A stretch of 64,000 nucleotides of DNA from Himantopus leucocephalus (Eukaryota; Chordata; Aves; Charadriiformes; Recurvirostridae). Shown in pieces: positions 1 to 23,767 of this stretch. The translations under genes and the position numbers were made by a program. The stretch lies in NCBI GenBank assembly GCA_003993805.1, contig RSEF01000004.1, positions 16,480,000-16,543,999 on the forward strand, written 5' to 3'. The first letter of the stretch is position 1, and every line of letters starts with the position of its first letter. The notes under the pieces are model-generated. The model made no database searches. It had not been told where the DNA came from and saw only the letters and a program-made list of their open reading frames with translations.

Positions 1-684
1 CCCATTTTGAAAAGAACAGCACCAATAAATTGTGAAGGCCACAGGGAACAAACACTTGGATAATACATAGTTTTCTCTTGACACAGTTCCATCATCAGTA
101 TCACTGCTCCTCTACGAGAATGTTTGTGCCTGTGGAAGGTGGGCATCATGCAAGCCCTATGGCACAACCCGCTAACCTGCACCTGTCTTCTATGGGCTAC
201 AACGCTACAAATCATTAATAAATTATACCAGTACTAAGAAGGGGGAAACCACACTAGAACAGTGCTATTGACAGTGGGATTCTGTGTGTATACAGGACCT
301 AATGCCTTCTACGTTAAAGCATGAAAAAGCCATGTAAATATAACAAGTGGGCACATAACTGCACCTCCCTATCCTAATACCAAATGCTACAGCAGACAGA
401 GCAAGAGATAACACAGCAGCATGAGACATGGCCATCAGTGCTGGCATTGCAATTGATCATCAGTATCCTAAGATTAACTGGGACAGTCAACTCCAAGTGT
501 AAATTATTAAAGTTCAGCAAAATAGCATCATGAGAATATCACTTATACTTTGTAGCATGACAAAACTTGTCTGTTTATAATAAAGAGAAATGAGAGAGAA
601 GGGAAGCTTTTCCTCTCCTGTATTTGTGATACTGCAAGTTGTCAAAAACATGTGCATGATGTGTTCCTTTCCCATTGCTTCCAG
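1..684 (+). other. CHRDL1: CHRDL1 intron (3' part), upstream of first visible exon
   Basis: This is the end of the intron before the first coding exon in the window. It ends in a pyrimidine-rich stretch and CAG at 682-684. I see no exon for the first VWC domain here, so that part of the gene lies before the window. No recognisable repeat was seen. Confidence 0.7.
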
Positions 685-830
685 AAGACTCCCTTTTCTC
701 AGTAAGCAGCAAAATCACCGGGAAATCCTGTGAATACAATGGCACCACCTACCATCATGGTGAAATGTTTGTGGCAGAGGGGCTTTTCCAAAACAGGCAA
801 GCAAACCAGTGTGCCCAGTGCAGCTGCTCA
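685..830 (+). CDS. CHRDL1: CHRDL1 exon: linker and first half of VWC domain 2
   Basis: This exon codes for a short linker and the first half of the second VWC domain of chordin-like 1, a secreted protein that binds BMPs and blocks receptor engagement; in chick (ventroptin) it patterns the retina. The exon starts one base into a codon: AA completes a GAA (Glu) whose G comes from the previous exon. It ends in phase 0 at TCA before the donor GTAAGT. The 49 codons hold four of the ten VWC cysteines (one in SCEYNG, three in QCAQCSC) and an N-glycosylation sequon NGT. The run GLFQNRQ is nearly unchanged from mammals. The acceptor is a tandem CAGAAG, so an alternative start at 688 would drop one Glu. 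Any reading frame that seems to begin at 675 is intron read-through. Confidence 0.96.
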
Positions 831-1823
831 GTAAGTAACATGATTCGACAGAGCCGTGCTCTGTCTACGCTTCATTTCTCCTTTCTAGAAGACATGACAC
901 TGAAATATAAGCAATACATAGCAAAGGCTGGGAATTGAGAATTAATACTGAAACTCACGCGAGTGCTCAGAGCCAGTTTGCAGCACCTGGTAAATGCCAG
1001 GCTACCTCTTATTCAAACACAGTGGACAAAGCTTACCCTGTCAAGCATCTGCTGTAAGTGAGCTTGCAGTGCAGAGGCAGCAGGTAAAATATTGCTACTT
1101 GGCATATTTCGAATATTTCACTTCAGCCTGACTGGAAAATATAGCACTAAGCCACTGACTGAAACTGAATTAATTTGGACTGAGCTGATAAGTAGAGCCC
1201 CGCTGGCTGGGAGCAGACATTTCTGTAAACTGGTACTGGGACACAGAAATGTCACGAATTCAAATCCAGTATATTTGAGCAGTCACCCAGTAACTCTTCA
1301 GAGCCGGTGTCGGAACCAAAATATCCCTCTCAATCCAACCAGCTCTTCAGTATCAAGTATTGGCAACTCTGGGCCTCCTCTGATCAAATCATCATATTCT
1401 ACATTAACTACAAAATTAACAGGCCAAGTACTGAACAGACTTTCAGTTACTGCTAAGCTATTCCTCCAGTTCAATGCTCAGCCACAACAGAGGGAGAGGA
1501 GGAAGGGGCGGAATTTTACACTGTGATTTTAGTACCAACAATGTCAGGTACGTTTTCAGCCTACAGTAATTGCAGTTCTTCTCCCCACACACTTTTACCT
1601 CTTCCCTTTTCCCCCTTTTTTTTTTAAAGGGACCTTCCTCTGTGTGACAACAAATTTTAAAAAAAGCTATTCAGCCTTTTCATTGGTCTAATATTCTGCT
1701 TTTGCATACTAGAGCGGCATTTATGTAAATACACATACTAGACTTAAGCATGTCCATAAAAAATGCATATACAGGATTGGATGAATTGATGACTCCTAAA
1801 TTCTCCTTGTGTTTTACTGGCAG
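831..1823 (+). other. CHRDL1: CHRDL1 intron, 993 bases
   Basis: A GT-AG intron with a polyT run near 1616-1624. A long open frame at 1092-1526 starts at TTG, resembles nothing I know and is probably chance. Otherwise nothing was seen. Confidence 0.85.
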
Positions 1824-1917
1824 GAAGGAAATGTGTACTGTGGGTTGAAGACTTGTCCCAAATTAACTTGCTCTTTCCCAGTTTCTGTTCCGGAGTCCTG
1901 CTGTCCAGTCTGCAGAG
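1824..1917 (+). CDS. CHRDL1: CHRDL1 exon: second half of VWC domain 2
   Basis: This exon completes VWC domain 2. It begins in phase 0 (EGNVYCG) after TGGCAG and ends one base into a codon (AGA G) before GTAAGT. It has six cysteines, including the CC doublet and the closing CxxC shape seen as SCCPVC, giving the full set of ten together with the preceding exon. The residues between ([19 protein letters not shown]) match the mammalian protein closely from memory. The domain is one of the BMP-binding modules of the chordin family. Splicing to the next exon makes a GGA codon. Confidence 0.97.
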
Positions 1918-7101
<5,184 letters not shown>

Positions 7102-7259
7102 AGACACTCATACCATCGCTCCCNGCTCTGCGAGGCAGGTAGTCAACATTCCACGATTTCCCAATGCCAGGAGTAACCGTGGAGTCCTACCAGATCCCCA
7201 GCAAGCTTCAGGAACAATAGTGCAAATCGTCATCAACAACAAGCATAAGCACGGACGAG
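7102..7259 (+). CDS. CHRDL1: CHRDL1 exon: linker before VWC domain 3 (contains assembly N)
   Basis: The exon runs from AAACAG to the donor GTAAAG, begins in phase 0 (RHSYHRS) and ends with the first base of a Val codon. It codes for the linker before VWC domain 3, including the well conserved [17 protein letters not shown] stretch. A single N at 7124 breaks it. The frame before the N reads RHSYHRS and the frame after it reads [12 protein letters not shown], but the two are out of register. Mammalian CHRDL1 has a His-Tyr-Asp-Pro-type run here, so about 14-15 bases are missing. With 14 bases added, the total coding length from 685 to the stop becomes divisible by three. This is an assembly defect, not evidence of a broken gene. 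Confidence 0.93.
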
Positions 7260-12540
<5,281 letters not shown>

Positions 12541-12708
12541 AAGAAGTGCCAAGTCAAACCTTTGATAACAAAGATTACTTCTGTGGGAAAGAGACGTTTC
12601 CCGTCTATGAATCCGTTTTCACAGAGGAAGGAGAAACCATCAGAAAAATTGCAGTAGAGACCGAAAAGCCACCTCAAATAGAAATACATGTGTGGACAAT
12701 TAGAAAAG
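12541..12708 (+). CDS. CHRDL1: CHRDL1 exon: start of C-terminal chordin-like domain
   Basis: The exon codes for the first part of the cysteine-poor C-terminal region conserved between CHRDL1 and CHRDL2: DNKDYFCG, then VYESVF, and later EIHVWTIRK. It starts and ends at phase 1, between AAACAG and GTGAGT. It has one cysteine. The acceptor is a tandem CAGAAG (12538-12543), so use of the second AG would remove a single Glu codon and keep the frame. From memory the mammalian protein has a few more residues (Lys/Ala-rich) at this junction, so length differences here seem tolerated. Confidence 0.96.
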
Positions 12709-13858
12709 GTGAGTTGAGCAAGTTCTTTCTTTAAACAGTGTATCATCTTCCATTAAAACCCCAGGACAATTTACAAACCCAAGCATCTTGAGACTGCTGT
12801 TCTTCTGGCTATTTAGGATATTGCTATTACAGCCACTTCCAACATACTCAAGTTTTGCTGTACAAAAAACATTAATAACACTCATAGCTCTAGTTCTGCA
12901 AACTCTACCCTTCATTGCGAGCAAAAGCACAATGACAAACAGGTCATCAGTAATACACTGTGTAATTTATTGCAGAGAAATGGGTAGGAGGGTTTGAACC
13001 AAGTGCCTGGAGGTTCTTACTGAAGATGGACCAACAAGCTTTCCACTGAAATCAGTCTGCCCTCTTTGCCTCAGTGATGGTCTAGAATATGGGCAAAAAA
13101 TGCGTTACGGATGGAAACAGTATCTTTTACTAAACTAACTGGTAAAATTAGAAAAAAACAGAAAAGAATCCAGAAGCTCAAGCACTTCCGCAAATTGGGA
13201 ACTTTTAGGATGATAAAAATTATCTTCAGCCTCCTAAAAATCCTATCTACTTAATCTACTTCAAGCAAAAAGCATGTGATCCTCATAGGAAACCCTCATA
13301 TAGTGCAGCCCTTTCCACGGAAACGATACATCTCTAGAATGCACTTTAAAGCACAAAGCCAAGCCCAAAGTGTGAGCAGAAAAGAAGTCACAGAGGGTCA
13401 GATGGTTAATAACTGCTGTGTACAATAAGCCACAAAGCCTTGTGATGATTTGACAGTGATGTTGCCTGCTAGCTCATAAGAGGCAAAATGATACCTGACT
13501 GCAAAATGATACTGTTTTTCTCCAAGACACTGGGATTTTGGCTTCTGCTGTAATCTTACATTTACTCATACTATGGAAGGGTTCAGCTATGTTGGAAACT
13601 AATTGGCTAATTCTCACACCCCTCACAAACTCTCCGTAATCGTAAATCCACAGAAGGATTTACAGGGGAGTAGCAAAAAAACAGGGGGATAGCAAACAAA
13701 ATAAAAACGAATAGGCTGAAAATCCACGTAATTAGTAAGGATTGTTTCACAAGGTGATTCGACATGGCAGTAATTCTACATAGAGGCAGGACAGTAACCC
13801 AGGTTTAGAACAACAGGCACATTTCCAGTAACATGCACTTCTCATTTCTTTGCTGAAG
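12709..13858 (+). other. CHRDL1: CHRDL1 intron, 1.15 kb
   Basis: A GT-AG intron. A CCACTGAAATCAGT word at 13043-13056 resembles old amniote repeat motifs; otherwise nothing was recognised. Confidence 0.85.
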
Positions 13859-13948
13859 GGATTCTGCGTCACTTCTATGTTGAAAAAGTGTCCAAGAGAG
13901 AATTTGAAGAACTTCCTTACTTCAAGCAGATAACAAGGACAACCCCTA
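13859..13948 (+). CDS. CHRDL1: CHRDL1 exon: C-terminal domain, middle part
   Basis: A 90-base exon, phase 1 at both ends. The acceptor ends GAAG, weaker than the usual CAG, and the donor is GTAAGT. It codes for [20 protein letters not shown] followed by the ITRTT stretch, matching the mammalian C-terminal region with conservative changes. It has no cysteine. Confidence 0.95.
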
Positions 13949-15323
<1,375 letters not shown>

Positions 15324-15705
15324 GGGAGACAGCACTGGAGGGAGAAACACAAGAAAACTTATGAAAACTTGGATCTGCAGCTGGACTGCAGGCTTATTTT
15401 GCTTAAGTCAACAGTTGCCCTAAAAACCAAAACTATAATGCAGTAATTATTCACATCATGCACAGCAAATTTGCTGCTTTATGTGTAGTGGTCTGTGTCA
15501 ACCGTTCAAATATCTCCTCCAAAAGACTAGGAGGCTCTGTATTACTGGTGGGGGAAGGAGAAAGAGAGACTGTACTTTCCCAGAGTTGCATTTCTTTACA
15601 AGTTAAAAAGAGAAAACAGAACATTTTTATTATTATTATTTGGCAAGTTATTCAAACTAATGAAAAGAAGGACACCTAATAAATGTGCAGGAGCTATGGA
15701 GAGCA
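15324..15705 (+). other. CHRDL1: CHRDL1 3' untranslated region (minimum) with poly(A) signal
   Basis: The first AATAAA after the stop is at 15678-15683, followed by a GT-rich stretch around 15705-15725, so cleavage near 15700 is plausible. An ATTAAA lies near 16511 and a longer 3' UTR is possible, since the mammalian transcript has one of about 2 kb as I recall. The end given here is an inference. Confidence 0.5.
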
Positions 15706-17296
15706 TTATTTCCTGTGCTGTATTTATACCGTTTCTGGTGTTGAAATGACTCATGGATTTTTTTTAGTAGTGGAGGAAAAATACAAGTGATAAAATACTT
15801 GTGTTGGAGACATAAAAAGCAGATTTAAACTACCAAACTCCTAAGCAGCCTGCCTTTGGGATGATGTCTTGTAGTTGAGCACACTGAGTCCATAAACTGA
15901 ACAGCAGGTGTTAGTGGCAATCACTGTATTTTTATAGCAATTTGAGCAAATGTTCGCTTTTAAGTGGTTTTCACTGTTTCCTCCACCCACTTCTCTAAAA
16001 AATGTGAAGTGTTAGCTCCCTATCACAGCCCTAATAACTTCATTCTTCTGGGCCCTATTAATACATGGTCTTGGCTGACAAACTGCCTTCTACAGTGATG
16101 TGGCAGAAGGTGAAGTACTTACAGTACTTTCAAAACACCTAGAGGGTTAAACCTTCCAGTTAATAACTCCGTAAGAGTTGCGACAGTGCTTAATTTATTT
16201 GTTCTGATTTGTTACAAACCTAATCTTCTGCATTTTTTCTGAGGGTGACCTCTCAATTCTCACGCTCCAAGGACGGCTCTCTCCCATGACAAACACCAAA
16301 CAGCTACAGCAGGCCTTTAGAACACAGCAGCTCTGTGAAAACTGTTATCTTTGTGAAAAACAAATCTGAGAGATTCTGTTAAATTTAGTATAGCATGTCT
16401 ACTGTGTGTTTAAGAAAGGTGGCTCTCATCTGCAGAAAAAGTGTAATTTATAAAATGTTTTCTCTGAAGAGTCACCAAAATACTGCACTGCTTCGCAGCT
16501 GTGATGTTGGATTAAATCCCAAGAAGCAAGTGATCCTGCCTGCTTTTGCTCCCATTTTCTACTCCACAAGCAGACAGCAATACTGCTGTTCAAACACACG
16601 CTAGGAAACAAAGCTTTATGGAAATGGTCTGAGCCAGGGGCTGGGTCGTCACAGGGAGTGAAATCAACAGTGACAGAAAGGATTTTGAGGTTTGTCATTC
16701 TGCCAGTGACAGCACTCCAGGGTGTACCCACTTCTAGAAGGATGAAGGTGTGGGAGGGCTCAGTGCTGAATGCCAAAAGCCCGTTTCAGGCAGAGCTTCA
16801 CCATCCTGAGGGGATCCTCGTCTTGAGCAGCAAACCCTGGCAGCCTCCCTCTGCAGTGCAGGCCTCAGAGCCAGGCTGCTTCGTGCCGCCCTGGTCCTGC
16901 CTGCAGCGGTAATGTGGGGCTTCTCAACAAAGAGGAGCAAGAGAGGAGCATGGACATGAAGGTGAAGGAAAGGCTGAAGGGAATTAGGACCCTACCTATA
17001 GGGTCATCTCAGGTCCTCAGTGAAGCACCCCGCTGTCCCTAGGCCTGGACAGACAGTAGGTATTTAGGAATACTTCCCTCCCTACCAAGCACTCAACGTG
17101 GTCCACTGCGTAACAGGAAAACACACTATTAAGAGAGCTCATCCAGCAACCATGTGGATTTGCAAGAACGAAGTACTCTCACCTGCTATCAGTAAGAACC
17201 ATGGGGGTCTCTTTCCAAGCCTCCATGGGCTGCAGGGAAATCTCCTGGGGTCCCTGCATGGCTGTGATTCCTGTCAGGAAAACCAGCTCCCTGGGN
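15706..17296. other. Region downstream of CHRDL1, possibly distal 3' UTR
   Basis: No gene was recognised. The GC content rises at 16600-17290. Open frames on both strands at 16426-16940 overlap each other and look like chance frames in GC-richer DNA. The stretch ends at a scaffold gap. Confidence 0.6.
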
Positions 17297-17396
17297 NNNN
17301 NNNNNNNNNNNNNNNNNNNNNNNNNNNNNNNNNNNNNNNNNNNNNNNNNNNNNNNNNNNNNNNNNNNNNNNNNNNNNNNNNNNNNNNNNNNNNNNT
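17297..17396. other. Assembly gap of 100 Ns
   Basis: Exactly 99-100 Ns, the usual placeholder for a gap of unknown size. The sequence right after it is a CR1 3' tail, so the gap probably hides more of a CR1 element. Confidence 0.95.
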
Positions 17397-17445
17397 TAAG
17401 GTCCCTTTCAACTCTAACCATTCTATGATTCTGTGATTCTATGAT
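17397..17445 (+). mobile_element. CR1 LINE 3' tail
   Basis: The run CCTTTCAACTCTAACCATTC is followed by repeated ATTCTATG/ATTCTGTG 8-base units, the hallmark of the 3' end of avian CR1 (chicken repeat 1) non-LTR retrotransposons. It is in + orientation, and the body of the element would lie in the gap before it. Confidence 0.85.
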
Positions 17446-20400
17446 AATCTCCAGAGCCACAACTCTTTGCTTTCAGGACTTGTTAGTAGGGCAACGATAG
17501 TATGGCAGGGAGACAGCATAGGGCCTGCAATATATGGATGTTATGCTCAGAGATATGTGTGACCTTTGGGAAATACCCAATTTAATTCAGCTTTCACCTA
17601 CCCAGCATGATTAATTTTAAAAATCAAAGCATTGACATCCATATATGGAATCTACTAAAGAAGAAATCAAGCATTGACAACTGAGAGAACAGTACAGGAC
17701 ATATTGCTTTCTGGGCAATACATATTCTGAAGCTCAAAATAATTGGGGAAATGTTGATGGAATCAATCTGTGCTCATGACTAAAAAGTGTAAAACGAACT
17801 CAGACGTGGCTAGCAGCATAACTAAAATGAAGAGTATCAGCCTTGGGAAAGATTGTCCAAAGTGATTCCACAGTAAATCACTCTGAATCAATAAGTACAT
17901 CAAATCTGAAATTCAAGATGTCTCTGGAAATTCTTCATGAAATTAATTTCTGTTATTTCATCACAATCTGCATATTCCTCTTAGCCACCTTTTTATTTTA
18001 GCAAGACATCTGTTACAAGAATCCTTTCCATGAGGACACATCCTAGGCATGCAGACCTGCTCTGCTCTGATCTCGTCCTGGACCAGCCCCCTTCTCCAGG
18101 GCTAACTGAGGGGCGTTTGCCTTCGTGTGGTTGCAGACTGAAAGTCACTAACAGTCAGGGTTGCACAGCTGCATCCCCATTGAATGTATTCTCTTGATTT
18201 CGTAACATCCAAATGCTTTTTAGCAGCACGCCAAATCTTATTTCTCACTTCACTCCTATTCCCCTCTCATGTAATACAGGTCATCTCTGATTCCACATGA
18301 TTCCGCAGGCCAGGAGGGGCTGGGTACTGAGAGGAGAGCCCTATGCACTGCTACGTTCTTCTGAAATTACTTTTAAATATACTTACACAAGTACAAAGGA
18401 AAAGATATGTCAGCCTAACACTCTCATCTCCATACACTCTCCATTAGAAAAAAAGGTCAAACCGTTTCACAACTCAGATGATGAATACTTCCAAAATAAT
18501 TGATAGCACATGAACTATTTGCGTAATATTGGTGCGCTCTGGTGCCTATTGTGTTATCCATCTAAGACAAAAGCCAAGATTTTTGAGATTTATTGTGGGA
18601 AGGGTGAAAATTGACAAAGTTAATCCTTATTTCCATTTATTGCTTTTGTTTGGGGTTTGAAAAATGTCTTCATCTTCTGATCTGAGGTTTTGGACTGTTT
18701 TACTTCTTGGGTAAAGTATGTCTGCAACTACACGAGTACATGAGTATGAACCCACAACCCTGCCCTTCTCACATAACACCAACCCAACTGTGAGCAAGAA
18801 TGCAAAGCATCCAAAGCAAAAACAAATAATTGATTTTAACCCAGCAAAACAGTTTTTAATGTAGACACACCGGATGACAGTTCAGCATGTTCAGAAAAGG
18901 CAGCAAGCCTGATTCCACTACAACTCAAAGTGAAAACTCCCAATCTGTCCTCAAATGACCTCAGCTCAAGAGACAAGAGATAGTACATCACGTTAAGCTT
19001 TGCGTGTACCTAACTGCTATTCAAACAGCATCCATAGTTAGTTGATCTCTCCACCAAGATCAATTCTATCCCCTACAGATTTACTTCTCCTGTCTTTCTC
19101 TTCTTTATTTGTTTGTTTCAGGATCACAACACCACAAAATCAGGGGTGTGAAGGCCACAATAAATTAAAACTGCATTCTATTCCCACTGAAGTAAATAGC
19201 AAAACTCCCAATCCCTTTAAGAAGGGGTCCCTGAAGAACTCACACTGACACGTACTGTACTGGCATTAAACACATTTTAGTGTGCTCTAGTATTTAGTGG
19301 GTACTAAAGGTACATTTTATACTTTTCACAGACAGATTTCCAGCCACTTAATGTTCCTTAGCCAGCGCTGTTACTCCAGCCTGTTCTTCCCCCGCTCCCT
19401 TCTCCCCTCTACCAACAGCTAGGATGGGACAATGAATTTGAGTTCTAATTTTAGAAGCATAAACAGGAGTCAAGTGATGCTTAAGGTTTACGTACTGGGG
19501 TATTTTTGCTCCACATCTCTAAATGGTAAGATTCCGACTTTCCTGTTAAAGCATCTAGCTTGAAATTAATATGGTACTTATTTTCATTTCCTGTACTAAA
19601 GGGTTGTGCAGCACGGCCAGGTTGTATGCTGGTAAAAATGCAGCGTGAGGCAGCTGCAGTTCGATAGAGACTGAAATAGTTCCTATATAAACTTTTCGTA
19701 GCGTACTCAGGGTGGAATGGGAAATGCTGTAGAAGCATCAAACAAGAAAAGTGAGCTCTTGGGCCAGTTTTTTCATTAGTGAAATGAAGGGACATTATGT
19801 AGAAGTATTTATAGTTATGGCTGCATAACTATCATAAACTAATAGACAACAGTCATCAACTAATCAATCTTCACAAAGTTCTTCCCAAAAAGGCAGATTT
19901 GATTGTAAATATGGTTACTGAGTTAATAAAAAATTATTCTTAGAGACACACGCACAGTTCCAAGTGATGATATATTCCAGAAAGCTGTGTTTTGGTATCT
20001 GAGATCATGTTTTCAATTCTGTGCTATTAGAAAATACTTCCTTGCTTTGAATGGCATATTATATATTCACATAAGCTAAGTCTCACAGAATCTTTGCTTT
20101 TAGATCAAGCCAGACAGTGGCATCCTTTCAAAAATGGTCCAATGACAGCATTAAAAAACATTAGAGGATGTTTACAGTCAGAACTGATTATCCACTAAGT
20201 TTAACTTTGCCATTTATATTAATGCAAACCAGCTGTAAAATCATGCAACCAAATCCTACCAGTAGCCCTTCTCACTCACTTCACACTATGTAAATTATTA
20301 TAACCAAGTCTAAACTAAAAAAAAAAAAAAGTTATTTTGAGCTTCAGTAAATGTGCTAAAATTCTGGAAATAAAAACCCTGCTGCTATTTTGTTTGAAAG

Positions 20401-23400
20401 ACTCAGTTTATAAATTATGGATTATTTTCACAAGTGAGAGGAAAAAACTGCAGATTTTTTTTATGAATTCAAAGAACATTCAACCTAGAGTCTCTTTTAT
20501 TTTGCAATCATAAATAACTGAAAGATTCAATTGATCAGAATGGTCAAAGCCTACAGAGACTTAAGAACTTGCAACAGTTTCTTCCACCCTGATTTTTCTT
20601 CTTAATTCAAAGTCAGACAGTTTTTAGAGACCTTTGCACTGATGAGTCCCTGCTGAAGAGACTAGGCTCTTCCCATGACATCAGCTTATAACAAGCTCCC
20701 AATTTCTTTATAGTCAGCATGTGCTGGGAATTATTTACCCCATCTAAATGATGTCCATGATGAGATCACTCTTATTAAGAGAAAGCTATCATAACTACCA
20801 TGCTTGTGATGATCACAGCTCATATTAATGCACAGAGTGCCTAGGAAAATGTAGTCACTAATTTACTTTTCAAGCAAGAAGTTAAGCAAACCCTAGAGAA
20901 ATTGGGGAGCAGAGAAACTCTTAAGAACTGCAAAACTGCATTTGAATACTAAATGTTGAAAAATTGAGCTCTTTTTTCTGGCCTCTCCACCAAGTAGTAT
21001 ATTTCATAAGAGACATTTTATCTTTCTGTCCATGATTAAAATATTGAAAGGAGTATTTGCTAGAACAGTACCTCTAGAATGAAGCTCCAGAAAAATCAGT
21101 CTATCTGCTGGAAGATTCTTGAAGCCAAGAATCCAGTAACAGGCAAATGGATCTTGGATTACACAGCTCAAACATACCAGAAACTCACTGCCTGCCACTG
21201 TTCCCTTAAAATACATTTCCCTGTAAATCGACATTATAGTCACGACAAACTCTGAAGGTTTTTGTGAAACCCAGAAGAAAAAGATGCATCAAGTAGGATT
21301 TCAAAGGAAATTATCAGACCAAATGTAAACCAGTCTATTTGCCCATCAGAGGCACATCTGACCCAACAGAGGAATGAGCACTTCATTCTGGACAGAAGGT
21401 ACAAGAAAAATATTAGGAAAAATATGACATTGTCTGTTATAAGTGTAAGGAGAAAGATTGTTCTCATCTTCACATTTTCTTTTTAAATTGGAGTTTTCAG
21501 AGCTATTGCAAATCATTCATTGCTACACCTGCTGAACAACCTGTGAGATCTTAATAGATTTCCAGAGGTTCCCAGAGGACTGCTTAGCCCAGAGGACTAG
21601 TAAGGAGAGTAGAGTAGTTATCTCTTTGAGTTCTACTTCAGGGCAATGGGATGAATCCAGCAGACTTTTATTTCCATCTCAGAAAATGCATCCAAAGACC
21701 TTGCTTATAAATAGATTGCTCCAGTCTAATACATGGAAGGTAGTCAAGGTGAACCCCATGATCTCTTCTACGGCTGCCTCAATCAGCCAACGTGTCTTAA
21801 AGCCACCGCCACTGGTTTACAATATGCTACCAAACATATATTAACCAAAAAAAAGGTCAAAAAATATAGACTTCTCCCTTGTATCAAAATAGCCTCATTT
21901 CTATCAAATGTCTCCTCTCTACCAGCATCCTTCCAGTCCTAGACTGAAGGACACCTTCTTCTTGTACCCATTCCACTCTGAAAAAATTCTTGTAAAACAA
22001 GATTTTGTGACCAAAAAAGCAGAAGAGCCAAAATCTGCTTCCTAAGAACTCTTGGTACCCTAGCGGGGAAAAACTCTGTAAAATTCCAGCTCAGCTGCCC
22101 TGGATATCAAACAAGATCCTGGCCCATTTCTGCAAGAACTTGTGAAAAGCCAGTCTGCCCCTGCCAACAGCATAACTGTTATTTTCACTAATTGCCAACT
22201 GAGAGAGAATCCCAAAAGAAAGTTGGCAATTAGGCTTGGGAGACCCCTGAATGATGTAATGTTTGACAATAAGCTTCTGACTTAAAACAGGTAGTGCAAC
22301 AAGTTGAAAGTGCATTTAATTAAAATATTTCATAGATCAAAGGGTTTTCCTTTCTGACAAAGCTTCAGGTGCCACATAATCACAAACTTCACAATTTGAA
22401 AGTTTGACTATTGCATACGAGATGCCAAAATCAGGGAGGAAATGAGGAAATTTGACATAAGCCCTTCAAAACGAGCTTTTAAGTAAGTTAAAATAGACTG
22501 ATGTGCTCTTTTTTACATCTTAAATTTTCCCCTGTAAGCTAACTACTTTGGATATGCTTATATCTCCTTTCTCCATTATAAAATCTCACTAACTCCTCAC
22601 TGGAAACACATCATCTGCCACTACCTATCTTGTATAAAACTCATTTTTCCAAAATAATAACAAATAAAATAGGGTGGAAACAAGCTTAAGGCAGTGATGG
22701 AACTCTTTTATGAAGTGAATAGGTGCTCTCTGTGCCAATACAGTCTGTTTAATCACAGCCTAACATTTTAATTATGTATATAGCTAAGCAGACTTGCTTG
22801 CATTGGCTTAATTATTCTCCATGATAATATGAACAAAGGGCCTCTGTTAAAGTAATCAACAAAAATTTTAGCTGGCTGAGTTTCCTCAAATGTTCCAAGA
22901 GCAATGAAAGATCTGATCATTAAGCATTTACTGCCCCTGAGAGCTATTTTAAACCTGTTCCCTTCATATCACAGCTGGCCCTTTGAGTCGCCTCAAATTC
23001 TTTTTATCTGAAAGCCCTAGTAAGGCAGAACAAAAGAACGTTTCTCGTTTGGAGTGAGCTGTCTGTGTCATCTGCGTGATGTTCACTAGCAGGAGATGCC
23101 TATCTTAATGAGCTTTTGGCCAGGAACAGCACTGCCACTTTCTAACTTTTGTCCAGTTCACAGGACTCCTGATGCAGGGCGCACTGGATGTGTTAGAATT
23201 GTAAATGAGCCCCAGCAACTACACGTTGCGAAAGGATCCCACAGTAACAATTAAGCAATAGTCTCTGCTGTTGGGGGCCTCTCCTGCCAGATAATTGACC
23301 ACGACGGGAGCTATGCAGAGAACCCACGCTGAAGGCAAGGACACATAACAGAAGTGAAGGTTCATTATCTTGCAATGAAAGGCAAGCTACCACCAATGGG

Positions 23401-23767
23401 AACTGGGTTTTAAAGGAGTTAAGGTTTAAAGCTTTCACATTTTGGAAACATTTACCATTAATTTCTCCTTTGCCCAACAGAAGCCAAGTGTTTCAAAATA
23501 CACTCCATTTTAGTGGGCCCTGGGAATCAGACCAGTGGTAGCCATGTAGACACTCCAAACCTACATCTATATGGTAGAAGGGAGTCCAAGAAAGCTAGAA
23601 AGTTGTGCAGAATGTGTGTCGTTATTAAAAAGCTAAACATTCTGTCACTGTAAAAGCTTTCTATGTAAAATCTGGAAGCCTGGGGAGAAAAGCAACAGCC
23701 AATGTTGAGCAACAGCCTCCTCAAGGGAGGATCTCTCCGGTACCCTGCGAGAGTTGAAGTCCAAATA
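17446..23767. other. Intergenic DNA without recognised genes
   Basis: About 6.3 kb of AT-rich single-copy sequence. Open frames are short and overlapping on both strands. A 14-base polyA is near 20317-20330. The part around 22700-23060 has several TAATTA/TTAATTAT words and could be a conserved noncoding element, but I cannot test that. No repeat family was recognised. Confidence 0.6.

Noticed and set aside
61..230. Possible earlier CHRDL1 exon for VWC domain 1
   Set aside because: A few Cys-like codons appear, but no VWC spacing, no matching residues and no consistent splice sites.
675..938. 87-codon frame as a complete small gene
   Set aside because: It starts at TTG in an intron and continues past a clear donor at 831; only 685-830 is an exon, belonging to CHRDL1.
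15678..15683. Certain end of the CHRDL1 transcript
   Set aside because: The AATAAA is only the first candidate; a longer 3' UTR cannot be excluded, so it is reported with modest confidence.
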